From Sthenelais limicola (Eukaryota; Annelida; Polychaeta; Phyllodocida; Sigalionidae): a stretch of 64,000 nt of DNA. Numbering within the stretch: the stretch's first letter is position 1; each line of letters opens with the position of its first letter. The notes beneath the pieces are model-generated. The model did no database searches. It was not told the DNA's origin and worked only from the letters and a program-made list of their open reading frames with translations. Of this stretch, positions 10,850 through 21,284 are shown piece after piece. Position numbers and translations under genes: made by a program. The stretch lies in NCBI GenBank assembly GCA_942159475.1, contig OW804095.1, positions 147,602,314 through 147,666,313 on the forward strand, in the 5' to 3' direction.

Positions 10850-11000
10850 GCGTCTACTTGTAGAATAGTTTATTACCAGCAGTGGAGAGACAAGCTGGGC
10901 CATGTTCAGAGAGTATCTAGTCTCTGTATAGACCAGGGAGGGAGGATAATAAATGTTGGCCAGTCTTAAGAAATTGGATAACTAGTGTGAGTATTTTCAA
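10850..11000. repeat. Repeat copy 1, paired with 11425-11575
   Basis: Within one intron, the ~145-bp stretches at 10850-11000 and 11425-11575 are similar direct repeats. Both contain CTACTTGTAGA, GGGCCATGTTCA, CTGTATAGACCAGGGAGGGA and TTAAGAAATTGGATAA. A short piece of the same sequence appears near 18670. They do not look coding. Confidence 0.65.
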
Positions 11001-11656
11001 AATACAGACTGACAGGTTTGGCGGTTAGGGGAGGGGGGGGGGAGACCTTTCTTTTCTCTTTTCTTTTTTTTAAAATATACTTTTTATACATGTATACACC
11101 TATAAAATTGGAGCATCCTATAGCATATGATATACATTCAATGATAAGGAAGAAATGTTACAATAGGGACAGGAATGTTTATGCATACAATATAAGATGG
11201 TAAAGTTTATGTAACAAAAACATGAGATATGAGTTAAGCCAATTTAAGTTTATAGTATGTATGATGTAGGGAGCAAAGAAATTTGAAGCATGCATTCATT
11301 GTCATCCTTGATGATGTAATAATATATCTACATGTAATGGTGCTAATCAAAATAGGTATGTAAACTCTACAACACCTCCCAAATTGTAACAAAACGGACT
11401 GGCTGGTGTTCCCAAACAAGAGATTATGCCTTCTACTTGTAGATTACTTTGTTACCAGTAGTGGGGAAACAACCCGGGCCATGTTCACAGAGACCCTGTA
11501 TAGACCAGGGAGGGAGAAGAATATATTTTGGTCAGTTTTAAGAAATTGGATAAGGAGTGTGATTATTTTCACTGGGATCCCTTCTGAAGAATGGTCAACC
11601 TCTAATATACTTGGTTTAAGAGGCCAGGATAGTGTGCCAAAGATGTGTATTATGTA

Positions 11657-11832
11657 CAGTGGAACCTCTCTATCAAGACCACCCTTGGGACTGAGAGAAA
11701 CTGGTCTTAATAGCGAGGTTGTCTCACTAGAGGGGCTAATCTAATAAGAGAAGTAATTCGGGACTGAGAGAAACTGGTCTTAATAGAGGGATGGTCTCTA
11801 TAGAGAGGTGGTCTTTATGTGAGGTTCCACTG
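11657..11832. mobile_element. Pogo/Tigger-like MITE
   Basis: A 176-bp element with terminal inverted repeats CAGTGGAACCTC.../...GAGGTTCCACTG, flanked by TA on both sides (655-656 and 833-834 of the 11-kb block). TIRs starting CAGTGGAACC with a TA target duplication are typical of pogo/Tigger-type Tc1/mariner elements. Inside are two copies of GGGACTGAGAGAAACTGGTC. No transposase is encoded. Confidence 0.8.
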
Positions 11833-11953
11833 TATATTATAGTAGTAGCGATAAAGAAATAGATCATGAGGAACTGTAAGCCTGAGGCTGTTGTGTGACT
11901 GAGGGCTGTAAGTAGTGGGGATCTATTCCATTTAGACAACATCAAATACTTAG

Positions 11954-12298
11954 TAGGGGATTTGCATAGCCACCATTTTGAATCCTGATTCGCATGGAAT
12001 TATGGGACTAATGGTACAGTATAAAATCTATAGAAAACATGCCATGTATTATTTATAGACTATTTATCAATGCTCTAATGTCAATATTTATGTGTTTATA
12101 TATGTTTTCATAGAAGAAGCCTCTATCTTTCCCATCAAATTGGCTTTCATAATCATTTATAAAAGCGATGATATTGGTGAAAACATTATTGAAATTTTCG
12201 ATAAAAATGTTGTCAAATATTTGTATGTCAGATTTCATCAGAATCTATCCCAGGATGCATTGTAACAGACATGCGCAGTGGCACATGCAAATCCCCTA
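11954..12298. mobile_element. 345-bp MITE with TAGGGGATTTGCAT termini
   Basis: It starts TAGGGGATTTGCAT and ends ATGCAAATCCCCTA, a 14-bp perfect inverted repeat. The internal start (CCATTTTGAATCCTGATT) recurs at about 60590 and, more loosely, at 41700. The right end recurs near 63875 and 44800. It is a non-autonomous family with several pieces in the window. The superfamily is not clear. Confidence 0.7.
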
Positions 12299-12842
12299 TT
12301 CCCTGTTGTGGTGTTCTGGCTGTTGCTAAAGGGCGGGAAACAACCACGAAACAGGGTGATATACTTTTACCATTCCATTATCATAAGATTTATGACTGAC
12401 ATTGATGACGGGGAGAGGGCTATGTTTGTTGACAATGCCAACAACAAGGCCCAAATTCTGTCCAAAATGGAGGTCATTAATCTGATTAGTCTATTTTGGG
12501 TAAATTTCAAAATTCTTTAACCAATTAACAATGTGTATTCATAAGGAAATGTCCTCCCAGGGCAGTTATAATTCCCTCAGAACATTATAGCTCTATAATG
12601 GCTGGCCTCAGTCGGCAAATTTAGCCCAAAATCATCCCACCGACGGACTAAAACATTATATTAGTCCGTAAAAATTTAAATGTGTACTTTAATGAAGCCC
12701 TGCAGCAAAAACAACAGGGAGCAATCCTCCACCATTTTGGTCAAATGACTTTCAGACAGTCAGGAAAACAATGGAACACTAAACAGAAAATCTTTCGTTT
12801 TTGATCGACGTTATCTGGGAGTACAGCTGTAAGAAGTGTTAC

Positions 12843-12952
12843 CTAAGCAGTATTTGATGACTTTCCTCCACAGAGGGTTGTTGGTGAGGTTGCGTCTGTG
12901 ACCCACAATCAGCAAATGGTTCTTGGCTCTACTCAATGCAACATTAGTGCGT
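12843..12952 (-). CDS. ZGRF1: ZGRF1 exon l (motif VI)
   Basis: Acceptor tgtttcag before 12952, donor gtaaca after 12843. It encodes KRTNVALSRAKNHLLIVGH, motif VI with its arginine finger region, then RRNLTNNPLWRKVIKYCL, the conserved end of the helicase core. It leaves with one base. Confidence 0.93.
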
Positions 12953-12989
12953 CTGAAACAAGAAGTGGAAAAACACTTTTAATGGATAG

Positions 12990-13115
12990 GATTTTAGGAT
13001 AGGATTTGACAATCTCTCTATACCGATTGGGTCAGATGTCAAAACCCTAAACAAGTGATGAGATTGCCAGCTTCTCACTTAGATAGAGCTCACTCACACT
13101 GGATCAATGTGTGGC
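12990..13115. repeat. Duplicated segment, partner of 10074-10195
   Basis: Shares long near-identical stretches with 10074-10195. The copies lie in two different ZGRF1 introns, in the same orientation. No termini or target duplication could be defined. Confidence 0.6.
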
Positions 13116-13782
13116 TGGTAAGATATAGGGGTGATGGATGGGGAGACATAGAGAGGGGTGTACGTATACCATGATAAGGTATAGGAAGGAAAGGATAAGA
13201 CTTGTACAGGATATTCAAAAACAAACATGTTGAAATAATTGATTTTGAGAATTTTCATCTTAGCCTATCAGAATTTGAGAATTTCTTTTGGAAAACGTTG
13301 ACAATTTATATATAAATGGAGGAATTTGAGGGAAGTTATCGAAAAATACTGATTTCCGTAAGAAGAATACTGACAGTTGCATTCTAGTAGGTCTTTCTCT
13401 TGGCATAATGGCGAATTTAATTTTTCTAACAATTTGTATCAGTTGATTAGGTTCTATAGTCTCAGAGAATTATTACATAATGTAACTAATTCTTGAATAT
13501 AAGCCTGGTTATTTTATGAGCTAGGTAGGGAAGTAGATTAAAAGAATTATGAGGTGGGGCTTATATTAGAGAAGATACGGTAGCTATAACTGAGGCCCAA
13601 TAAGAAACTGCAGGGGTGCTGATATCTGTAAGTGAACCATAGCACCATGCTTGGCATCGCGCCCCCTATGGAGAGGCAAACTCATCATTTTATGGAGGAA
13701 TAAAAGTGATCAATCACTGCAGTTAGGATTTTAACCGAGGGACATAGACATAGGAGATCTCAGCTGGAGGTGATATTTTGGA

Positions 13783-13830
13783 GAGAAACAGAGTGGGAGA
13801 GAGAGAGAGTGGGAGAGAGAGAGAGAGTGA

Positions 13831-13863
<33 letters not shown>

Positions 13864-13913
13864 GCAGACAGGCAGGAGAGAGAGAGAGAGAGAGAGGGAG
13901 GGAGGGAGAGAGA

Positions 13914-13946
<33 letters not shown>

Positions 13947-13999
13947 CCAGACAGGCAGGAGAGAGAGAGAGAGAGAGGGAGAGGAGAGAGAGAGAGTGA

Positions 14000-14041
<42 letters not shown>

Positions 14042-14413
14042 CAGACAGGCAGGAGAGAGAGAGAGAGATCAATAGATCGACAAATAGAGAATTTTTATGA
14101 GACAGGGGTTAGGGGGAGAGGGGGAGAGATAAAGCGAGTGGGACAGAGAGAGGTAGACAGACAGACAGGAGAGAGAGAGAGAGAGGCAGATAGATGAGAG
14201 ACAGACAGAAGAGAGACAGACAAACAGACAGAGGAGAGAGACGGTGGAGAGAGGCAGAGAGAGAGAGAGAGAGAGAGAGAGGCAGAGAGAAAGAGAGGAC
14301 AGAGAGAGAGAGAAAAGTCAGAGAGAGACAGATGAGGGATCAATAGATCAACAGATAGAGAATTTTATGAGATAGGGGTTAGAGTGGGAGTTAGAAAGAG
14401 AGTGGGAGAGAGT

Positions 14414-14462
<49 letters not shown>

Positions 14463-14640
14463 GGAGAGAGAGGCAGACATGTGAAATATATGAGAGATAG
14501 TAGATAGGATAAGGAGAGAGGGAGAGAGATAGAGAGAAGAGGGGGAAAGAGGGAGACAGAGATATGAAATATATGAGGGATACATAGATAAACATATAGA
14601 TACAAAGAAAGAGAGAGAACCCTAAACCAAGAAACAAAGA
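13783..14640. repeat. GA-rich simple repeat tract
   Basis: About 850 bp of interrupted (GA)n with GGCAGACAGGCAG interruptions and a repeated GATCAATAGATC..ACA.ATAGAGAATTTT block at about 14068 and 14339. Long Ser/Leu-rich frames on the opposite strand are a by-product of the repeat, not genes. Confidence 0.85.
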
Positions 14641-14676
14641 GTAGATATGTCTCTAGAGATAGAGTAGAGTATAACT

Positions 14677-14908
14677 AGAGAGCACTATAATAGAGAGCAC
14701 TATGATAGAGAGCACTATAACAGAGAGCACTATAACAGAGAGCACTATAACAGAGAGCACTATAACAGAGAGCACTATAACAGAGAGCACTATAACAGAG
14801 AGCACTATAACAGAGAGCACTATAACAGAGAGCACTATAACAGAGAGCACTATAACAGAGAGCACTATAACAGAGAGCACTATAATAGAGAGCACTATAA
14901 TAGAGAGG
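14677..14908. repeat. 15-bp minisatellite
   Basis: About 15 tandem copies of a 15-bp unit (CAGAGAGCACTATAA), nearly perfect in the middle and with CAG to TAG changes at both ends. Because 15 is a multiple of three, both strands read as open frames of 80 or more codons. That is not evidence of coding. It ends about 66 nt from the donor of ZGRF1 exon k. Confidence 0.95.
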
Positions 14909-14974
14909 TGCCTAATGACGACGGTTTGTAGAGCGCATTTCTGGCTGATGCCTGACTAGGTTTTTACCACCCAC

Positions 14975-15088
14975 TTGTCAGAGTCTATGAAGCCGAGGTG
15001 ACGGGTGCGGACGCATGAAAGAATGATGACTCCTCTTTCCCCTCCCTGGAAGGCATCCACAGTTGACACTTGTACCGCCCTCAGCTCA
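14975..15088 (-). CDS. ZGRF1: ZGRF1 exon k (motif V)
   Basis: Acceptor ttttttacag before 15088, donor gtgggt after 14975. It encodes SELRAVQVSTVDAFQGGERG and VIILSCVRTRHLGFIDSD. The VSTVDAFQG core is motif V, which couples ATP and DNA binding. It ends with two bases of a lysine codon. A 15-bp minisatellite starts about 66 nt past the donor. Confidence 0.94.
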
Positions 15089-15373
15089 CTGTAAAAAATA
15101 CATCACAAGCAACAATCAATGATCCATGGGCTCTCAAATGTAATATAAATCTACCGTATTCTCTCTAATCAGGGTTATGTATGGTCTCAGTGGTAATACA
15201 TTTACATTAAACTCAGTAATATTACATGGTCTTTAGTAAACAAGCTACTGTATACTCTTAATTGATAGCCTCCTGAGAGCCATGTTAAGGCTAAATAGTA
15301 ATAAATCCGCCACTAAAATCTACCATCGTAAACTATTATTATCTCTATATAAGATAGTAAAATGGTTTTAGGA

Positions 15374-15530
15374 TGTGGATGTATGAAAAGGTCCAGGATA
15401 AATAGAGAATGGAACGAGCTGCCAGTTATCGAAAATGTATTGGACGAGATTCCTCTGCAGAAGCACTTTGCCTACGGCTTTGTGCTTCCGTAGGGGAATC
15501 TGATCCAATAAACCTTTGATTATGAGTGGC
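15374..15530 (+). pseudogene. 3' fragment of a LINE ORF2 with its tail
   Basis: The + strand frame from 15384 reads MKRSRINREWNELPVIENVL and ends LPLQKHFAYGFVLP-like at a TAG (15491-15493). The W-N-x-L-P signature is the usual C-terminus of CR1/L2-type and related non-LTR reverse transcriptases. An AATAAA follows (about 15509). Everything upstream of the C-terminus is missing, as in a 5'-truncated insertion. Confidence 0.55.
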
Positions 15531-15945
15531 GAGTTTAAATCTATAATTATGTGCTTGAATTTGACTAATTATTATGTAAAATTCGTCAGATAACTCTTGA
15601 GTAAATAGCCTACACGGTAGTAGGCCACTGGGGCGCTGTCTACTCGCATGTTACGTAACTTGTGGTGCTATTTTTAGACAACTACATTGTTATTGTATGT
15701 GTATAATAGAAATATGTTTATTGCACCCCAATTATTGCACTTAGTATTAATGGTTAATGAGTACATGTTAGTCGAGAGACACATTTTCCATATAGATCCT
15801 CTGTATCACCAAATGGAAATAAAGTTTCAATATATATATAAGTTCTGGTTGGCGGTAAATAGGAACGTGTACCAGGTTATGACCTTAACCCAGGCCTATT
15901 TAATGAAGCAGGTGCCACCCAAACACCAGCAATATATTAACGTAC

Positions 15946-16181
15946 CTATCCGTGTGGTGAGTCAGTAGTTGGAGTATGAGTGCTTGCTGTGCCTTATATA
16001 GTGTGATGACTCCTATACTGGAGGTGTCCACCCCCGCCCCCACAAGTCTGTCTATGAGGCTCACCACAAGCCCCGCCTCCTGCTCATTGGAGTAACTCCC
16101 AGACCCACTCTTCACTCCTCCTCCTCCTCCCTTCTCCTGTCCATCACTTACGTCCAGGAAACACAGTGCTGGCCAATTGGG
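15946..16181 (-). CDS. ZGRF1: ZGRF1 exon j (RecA2 core)
   Basis: Acceptor tttgcag before 16181, donor gtacgt after 15946. It enters in phase 0 and leaves with two bases. It encodes PNWPALCFLDVSDGQEKG, a glycine-rich stretch (GGGGG), then a nucleotide-binding-domain-2 core including SYSNEQEAGLVVSLIDRLV and SSIGVITLYKAQQ. The glycine run looks like a local expansion in a loop. This is the largest coding exon in the window. Confidence 0.93.
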
Positions 16182-16336
16182 CTGCAAAATATAATTAAAA
16201 ATATTATTCAGGATTCTAATAGTTTCCTCATTTCAGGTTATCAGTTGACATGCATACTCTAACTATTTTGCTTAAATGTTTGTGGTGGTGATTTGTGACA
16301 GAAATGTAAAGGGGGAGAGGTAGAGAGACGTACATT

Positions 16337-16851
16337 AGAGAAGGGGAGAGGCAAAGAGATGGAGAGAAAGGGGGAGAGGCAAAGAGATGGAGAGAAAGGG
16401 GGAGAGGCAAAGAGATGGAGAGAAAGGGGGAGAGGCAAAGAGATGGAGAGAAAGGGGGAGAGGCAAAGAGATGGAGAGAAAGGGGGAGAGGCAAAGAGAT
16501 GGAGAGAAAGGGGGAGAGGCAAAGAGATGGAGAGAAAGGGGGAGAGGCAAAGAGATGGAGAGAAAGGGGGAGAGGTAAAGAGATGGAGAGAAAGGGGGAG
16601 AGGTAAAGAGATGGAGAGAAAGGGGGAGAGGCAAAGAGATGGAGAGAAAGGGGGAGAGGCAAAGAGATGGAGAGAAAGGGGGAGAGGCAAAGAGATGGAG
16701 AGAAAGGGGGAGAGGTAAAGAGATGGAGAGAAAGGGGGAGAGGTAAAGAGATGGAGAGAAAGGGGGAGAGGCAAAGAGATGGAGAGAAAGGGGGAGAGGC
16801 AAAGAGATGGAGAGAAAGGGGGAGAGGTAAAGAGATGGAGAGAAAGGGGGA
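16337..16851. repeat. 28-bp minisatellite
   Basis: About 18 copies of a 28-bp purine-rich unit (GAGAGGCAAAGAGATGGAGA + GAAAGGGG). Some units have GGTAAAG in place of GGCAAAG, and these fall in clusters (about 16570-16610, 16710-16750, 16825), which hints at multi-unit duplication. Since 28 is not a multiple of three, the same peptide pattern appears in three frames. The array starts about 150 nt upstream of ZGRF1 exon j. Confidence 0.95.
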
Positions 16852-17217
16852 GAAATGGAGAAAGGGGGATAGGGAGAGAAAGGGGAAGAGTGAGATGGAG
16901 AGAAAGGGGGCGAGAGAGAAAGGGGAGAGGGAGAGAAAGAGAGAGAGAGAGATATATCTAGAGAAAGAGAGGGAGAGGGAGAGAGATGGGAGAGATGGAG
17001 AGGAAGGAGGGAGGGAGAGAAAGAGACGGAGAGAAAAGGAGGAAGACAGAGATAAAGGGGGAGAGAGGAGATAGAGATGGAGAGAAAGGGAGAGAAAGGG
17101 GAGAGGGAGAGAAAGGGGAGAGGGCGAGAAAGAAGGAGAGGGAGAGAAAGGGGGAAAGGGAGAGGGATGGAGAGAAAGGGGGAGAGGGAAAGATAGAATG
17201 GGAAATGAAGAGAGAAT
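16852..17217. repeat. Degenerate GA-rich tract
   Basis: Purine-rich sequence with GAGAGAAAGGGGGAGAG-like words, probably decayed remains of the adjoining 28-bp array. Not coding. Confidence 0.75.
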
Positions 17218-19077
17218 GAGAAAGAAACTGATTCACTTGATCAACAGTCAACTCATAAAGCTAGAACATCTATCGATATATAAATACATCAATAATCAAA
17301 CTGACGCTGACAAACAGATTATCGAACACAAAAATAAAGCATTAGAGAGAACAAAAAGAGAGGAGAGGAAAATACAAAGTATAAAAACCAGAGCTAAGAG
17401 ACACACAGACAGACGGAAGCAACAGCAAACGCTGGGTGGGCACTTCCTATTGATTGTTTCTTGCCTCTTCCACTGAAGAGCTCTACATATAAGAAGGCCT
17501 GAAGCCTCTGTTAATTAAGTCTTTTATGTTTGAACAGAAGAATCAGTGTTTTCATAAGGGACATATGCGGGGAGGGATATTGCATCGATTGCTGCAAAGC
17601 TTACAATCAGGAGAGGGATGGGTCCCCCCGCCAGAAAATGTACTTTAAGACATACCATAGATATCACTTAACATTTTATAATAATATAATATGATTAATG
17701 TTGATGTTTAACGAAGGATAAATATGCTAGGACATAACAACCGCACATATAGTAAGGAAATTGAGTGAAAGCAAACTATGTATTGAAAAATGATTTATGA
17801 TTTTGCAAACCGTATTTTTAACATTTAATTTGACTTAATGTGCTCCTATTCCTCATCACTTCATCCATCACCTTAGCATTCTCTAGTCCTTAGATAGTTC
17901 CTTTCTCTATACAGCTACATGATAAAAGTCAAGGTCTATCAGGTAATGGCCAACTTACCAGACTTGGCCAGACTAAGACTGAGGCTATTTCCTACTGGTT
18001 CAGTATACTATCAGCTTTATCTATTGATTGTCTTTTATGTTTGTATCACATTGTTATTTATGTATATTGACTGATAAACACTCCTAATAAAAAAAAAAAA
18101 AAAAAAAATTAACTTTGAGTTCAGAGCTCCCTGGAAGAACTGAGTTGATCAGAAGATTGGAATAATATTGGAATAAAAATACTTGCAATATAACAAGACT
18201 TTTAGCACTGAACTTCAATATTCTTTAGGTGTCATATATGATAAAATAATATGTGAAAGAGAGGGATATTACATTTATTTCTGCAATGTTTTTAATTAGG
18301 CTAGAGCCACCAAGGAATATAGCTACTATTTTAAATGAAAAATAGTTACATTTTGTATATAAAAACAACATGCCATCGTCACATACTATAATATACCGAG
18401 ACCATCATTTTACCACTGAACCTGATATAAGATGCTTGACTTCCACTAAATATCTTCATACTTGGACGGAAAGTGCAAAACTAAGTATTTTATAAAAAAA
18501 ATGTATGGTTGTACATATTCTAGTTACTATACCCACTGAGTAAAGCTCAACTGTGTCATAGAGAAGGAGAGAAAGGACCAGGGAAGTATGTACTAAGATT
18601 TCAGTACATACCTCCCTGCCAACATGCACACCCACAGAGGTTGTTTTACTTCAATCAAACTTTATAATTGTATAAGCTGTTGAGGCAGCAGTGGGGAAAT
18701 AACAAAGGATGGGAGGAACATCAGTCTGGACACCATGGTGTGTGTACACTGGCGTGTTTCACACATGTACATGTTTGCTAACCAGTGCATTGATCAAGGG
18801 AGCAGGAATATCACAAGTTCCGCACTCGCAACGAGTGCGATATTCCAAGCGGACAAGAACCACAAGTTATGGTGCACTTTTTTACAATTAAAAATTGTGA
18901 AATGAAAATAATTATATAGGTTATAGAATTTAAAGTTGAAGCATAAAGGGACCGAATTTAAATGTTGACCCTAGCTATTGTAAATTCTGAAGAGAAAATT
19001 TATGATTATGGGTACAAAATTTAAAAAATAAAAAGAAAGTCAGAACTTTGCCTTCTTCAAGGTATTTCTTCTTATAG
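17218..19077. other. Intronic sequence with small hairpins and a poly(A) run
   Basis: No gene is visible. A 20-nt poly(A) run lies near 18089-18108. A 16-bp hairpin with one mismatch occurs at 18579-18618. A nested hairpin at 18805-18846 has inner arms CGCACTCG/CGAGTGCG and outer arms GGAATAT/ATATTCC. The two words GAGGGATATT at about 17573 and 18262 start weakly similar segments. Confidence 0.5.
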
Positions 19078-20180
19078 TAGGGTTTGCAATGTAGCAAAAT
19101 TAACTCCCGTGGGAATTCAATGCTGAAATTGATTTTATTGCATAAATATTTCCGTCAGGGTCCAAGGGTTTAGGAAATCATGGGTGCCATTTTTTTTCAA
19201 ACTTTTACATGCCACCAGGGGGCGCTTTGTACCCATTTTTTCACATTTTGCACCCTGACATATTTATTATTTGAAATACAGATTTGTGTATATTAGATTA
19301 ATTAAAGTACATAAAAAGACCTTTTCAAATATGTATCATATGATACAATAGCATAATTAGGTGATTTTCTATGATTTTTCAAATATTTATCATTTTTGTG
19401 AAATTCGCGTTTAATTGGCATAAACCCCCAAACAGCCACTTCTAACTCAAAAGCATTATATCTGACAACTAAGTCAATATTAAATGTCTTGTAGAGTGTA
19501 AAAAGAGCTATCATTTGGTATAATTTGACAGTCATTCAATGAAAAACTCTAATTCTTATCAATTTCTTTGAAAAAAAACTAGATTCAATACCAACACCAT
19601 TAAGTCAGGCCAGATTTGAGATGGGTGTGGATGTTTGGAATAAAATCCCCAAATTTGGTCCATATACTATTCATTGCCTTTGCTTTCAATTTTTTACAGG
19701 AGGGCTTTTAAAAAAATACATTATGGCCGCCATCTTGGAATTTAAAGGACGCCATTATGTAAAAACATATATATTCAAATATCTCAGCTTCCAGACAACA
19801 TAGGCTCATGATCTTGGTGTCGAAACATAGGTTTCCAGGGTTAATGAACACAACTATACCATTTAGAAAAGCATAAAATTATATCATGGCCACCATCCTG
19901 GATTTTTCTGATCCCCATCATATAGAAACCTATATCTACCAATATCTCAGCTTTCAAACAAGTTCAATCATGGTCTCTAAACATTATGTATTCGGGGTCA
20001 AAGAATACAAACTGTACCTTTAGTAGAAATGGTTAGGTTATACTTATCAACACAGAAACTATATACAAAAAATTATATTCATCACACACTACTGTACATG
20101 TCATACATGTGCTTGCCTTCTTTTTTCACAATGGCAAAGGCAAATTTTAATGCAGTTTCAACTGGTCAGTAAGCACTCTT
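19078..20180. repeat. Left arm of a ~1-kb inverted repeat
   Basis: This segment is repeated in opposite orientation at 28850-29842. The part around 19302-19535 is almost identical to 29390-29623; outer and inner parts are more diverged. Shared words include CCACCAGGGGGCGC/GCCCCCTGGTGG and GGCCGCCATCTTGGAATTT. The outer edge begins near TAGGGTTTGCAATGTA. The 77-codon frame it contains in both arms looks incidental. Confidence 0.8.
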
Positions 20181-20829
20181 TTACTCTGGCATAAGCATTC
20201 GTCTAGTTCAATGGATAGGTTGCTAGTAACATTGTCATACAGGAACTAGGTAATCCAGCCCCATGCTTCCACTCTTGGGGCCACAGTCCAATCTGCTGAC
20301 ACTTGCTCCATGCTTCAATCTGAGAATGCTTCAAAAGATGATCCTTGGATGCAATGAGTGTCTCCAGTGTGGCTTCACCAATATGTCAAAAAACGTTCAA
20401 TGTTCATGGTCACTGGCACTATCTTGTTGGATAAGTGCTCCAGTTGGTTGATATGTCAAGCACTGACCTCTACCTTTCTTTATGGATGGACTGTTGGTGA
20501 CTGCATGTGTCATATCCTGATAGCAAAGGTGTGCCTCCCATGGTGACTTCTTGCCTCTTCCAATGAAGGTAGACGTGGTATCACCCCAATGACATGGTCA
20601 AATACAGGAGATGGCAGGGATTTTTCTCTACAGAAATCTTTGTAGATAACATTGATTTGAATATATATGCCTAGATTTTTTTTGGAAACGTTTTTATTCA
20701 TGTAGTTGGCCTGACACCTTCTCACAGTATAGTGATTTTCGTGGGCATCAAGACCATAATCAATTACATAGTGCCGTAGGGTATAGCAATTCAATCGTGT
20801 TCCTTAACTATATAAACATCTCGTATAAT
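20181..20829. other. Sequence between the left arm and the LINE 3' end
   Basis: About 650 nt with no match I could find to the interior of the right arm and no convincing reading frame. It may be either the inner part of the left repeat copy or host intron. Confidence 0.4.
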
Positions 20830-21284
20830 TATTTAAACATCATCTTGTATTCCTTCTTTCCGAGCCAGGTGTGCCCGTGATGAATAATGAGTTAATGAGA
20901 TGAGATGGGGGTGATATGGGGTGAAACGGTTACTGACTAATGTTATATACGTGCTATTGCCGTAGTGAGAGATTTGGAATGACATTACATATAATGTCAT
21001 TTGGTTTCTTGATTTCATTTTACATAAGACAGTGTGAGTCTATGTTAGATACAATGCGTGTGTTTGTACTTATACAGTAGAGGGGACGGAAAAATTGTCC
21101 AGCAACGAGTTATACAATAAACGCGATAGGCGGTGGAGGTTATACAGTACCTCATAGATATAATGGTAACCAGGGTCCAACATATATACAACAATTATAC
21201 ACAGTTATACACTCTAAACACCAGGGGAAGAAGATTGTGTCTATGTGACCAGTCGGGAGACTGGTATATAACATAACAATGCAA

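Noticed and set aside
14653..14959. 80-codon frames made of a repeated pentapeptide on each strand
   Set aside because: A 15-bp unit without stops stays open by arithmetic. There are no start context, splice or composition signs of a gene.
13731..17251. Many long Ser/Leu- or Arg/Glu-rich frames on both strands
   Set aside because: They come from GA/CT microsatellites and the 28-bp array. The same peptide pattern appears in three frames, which shows it is repeat-driven.
19302..19535. 77-codon frame repeated almost identically at 29390-29623
   Set aside because: The match is explained by DNA identity of the inverted-repeat arms. The frame has no recognisable domain and the arms are otherwise full of stops.
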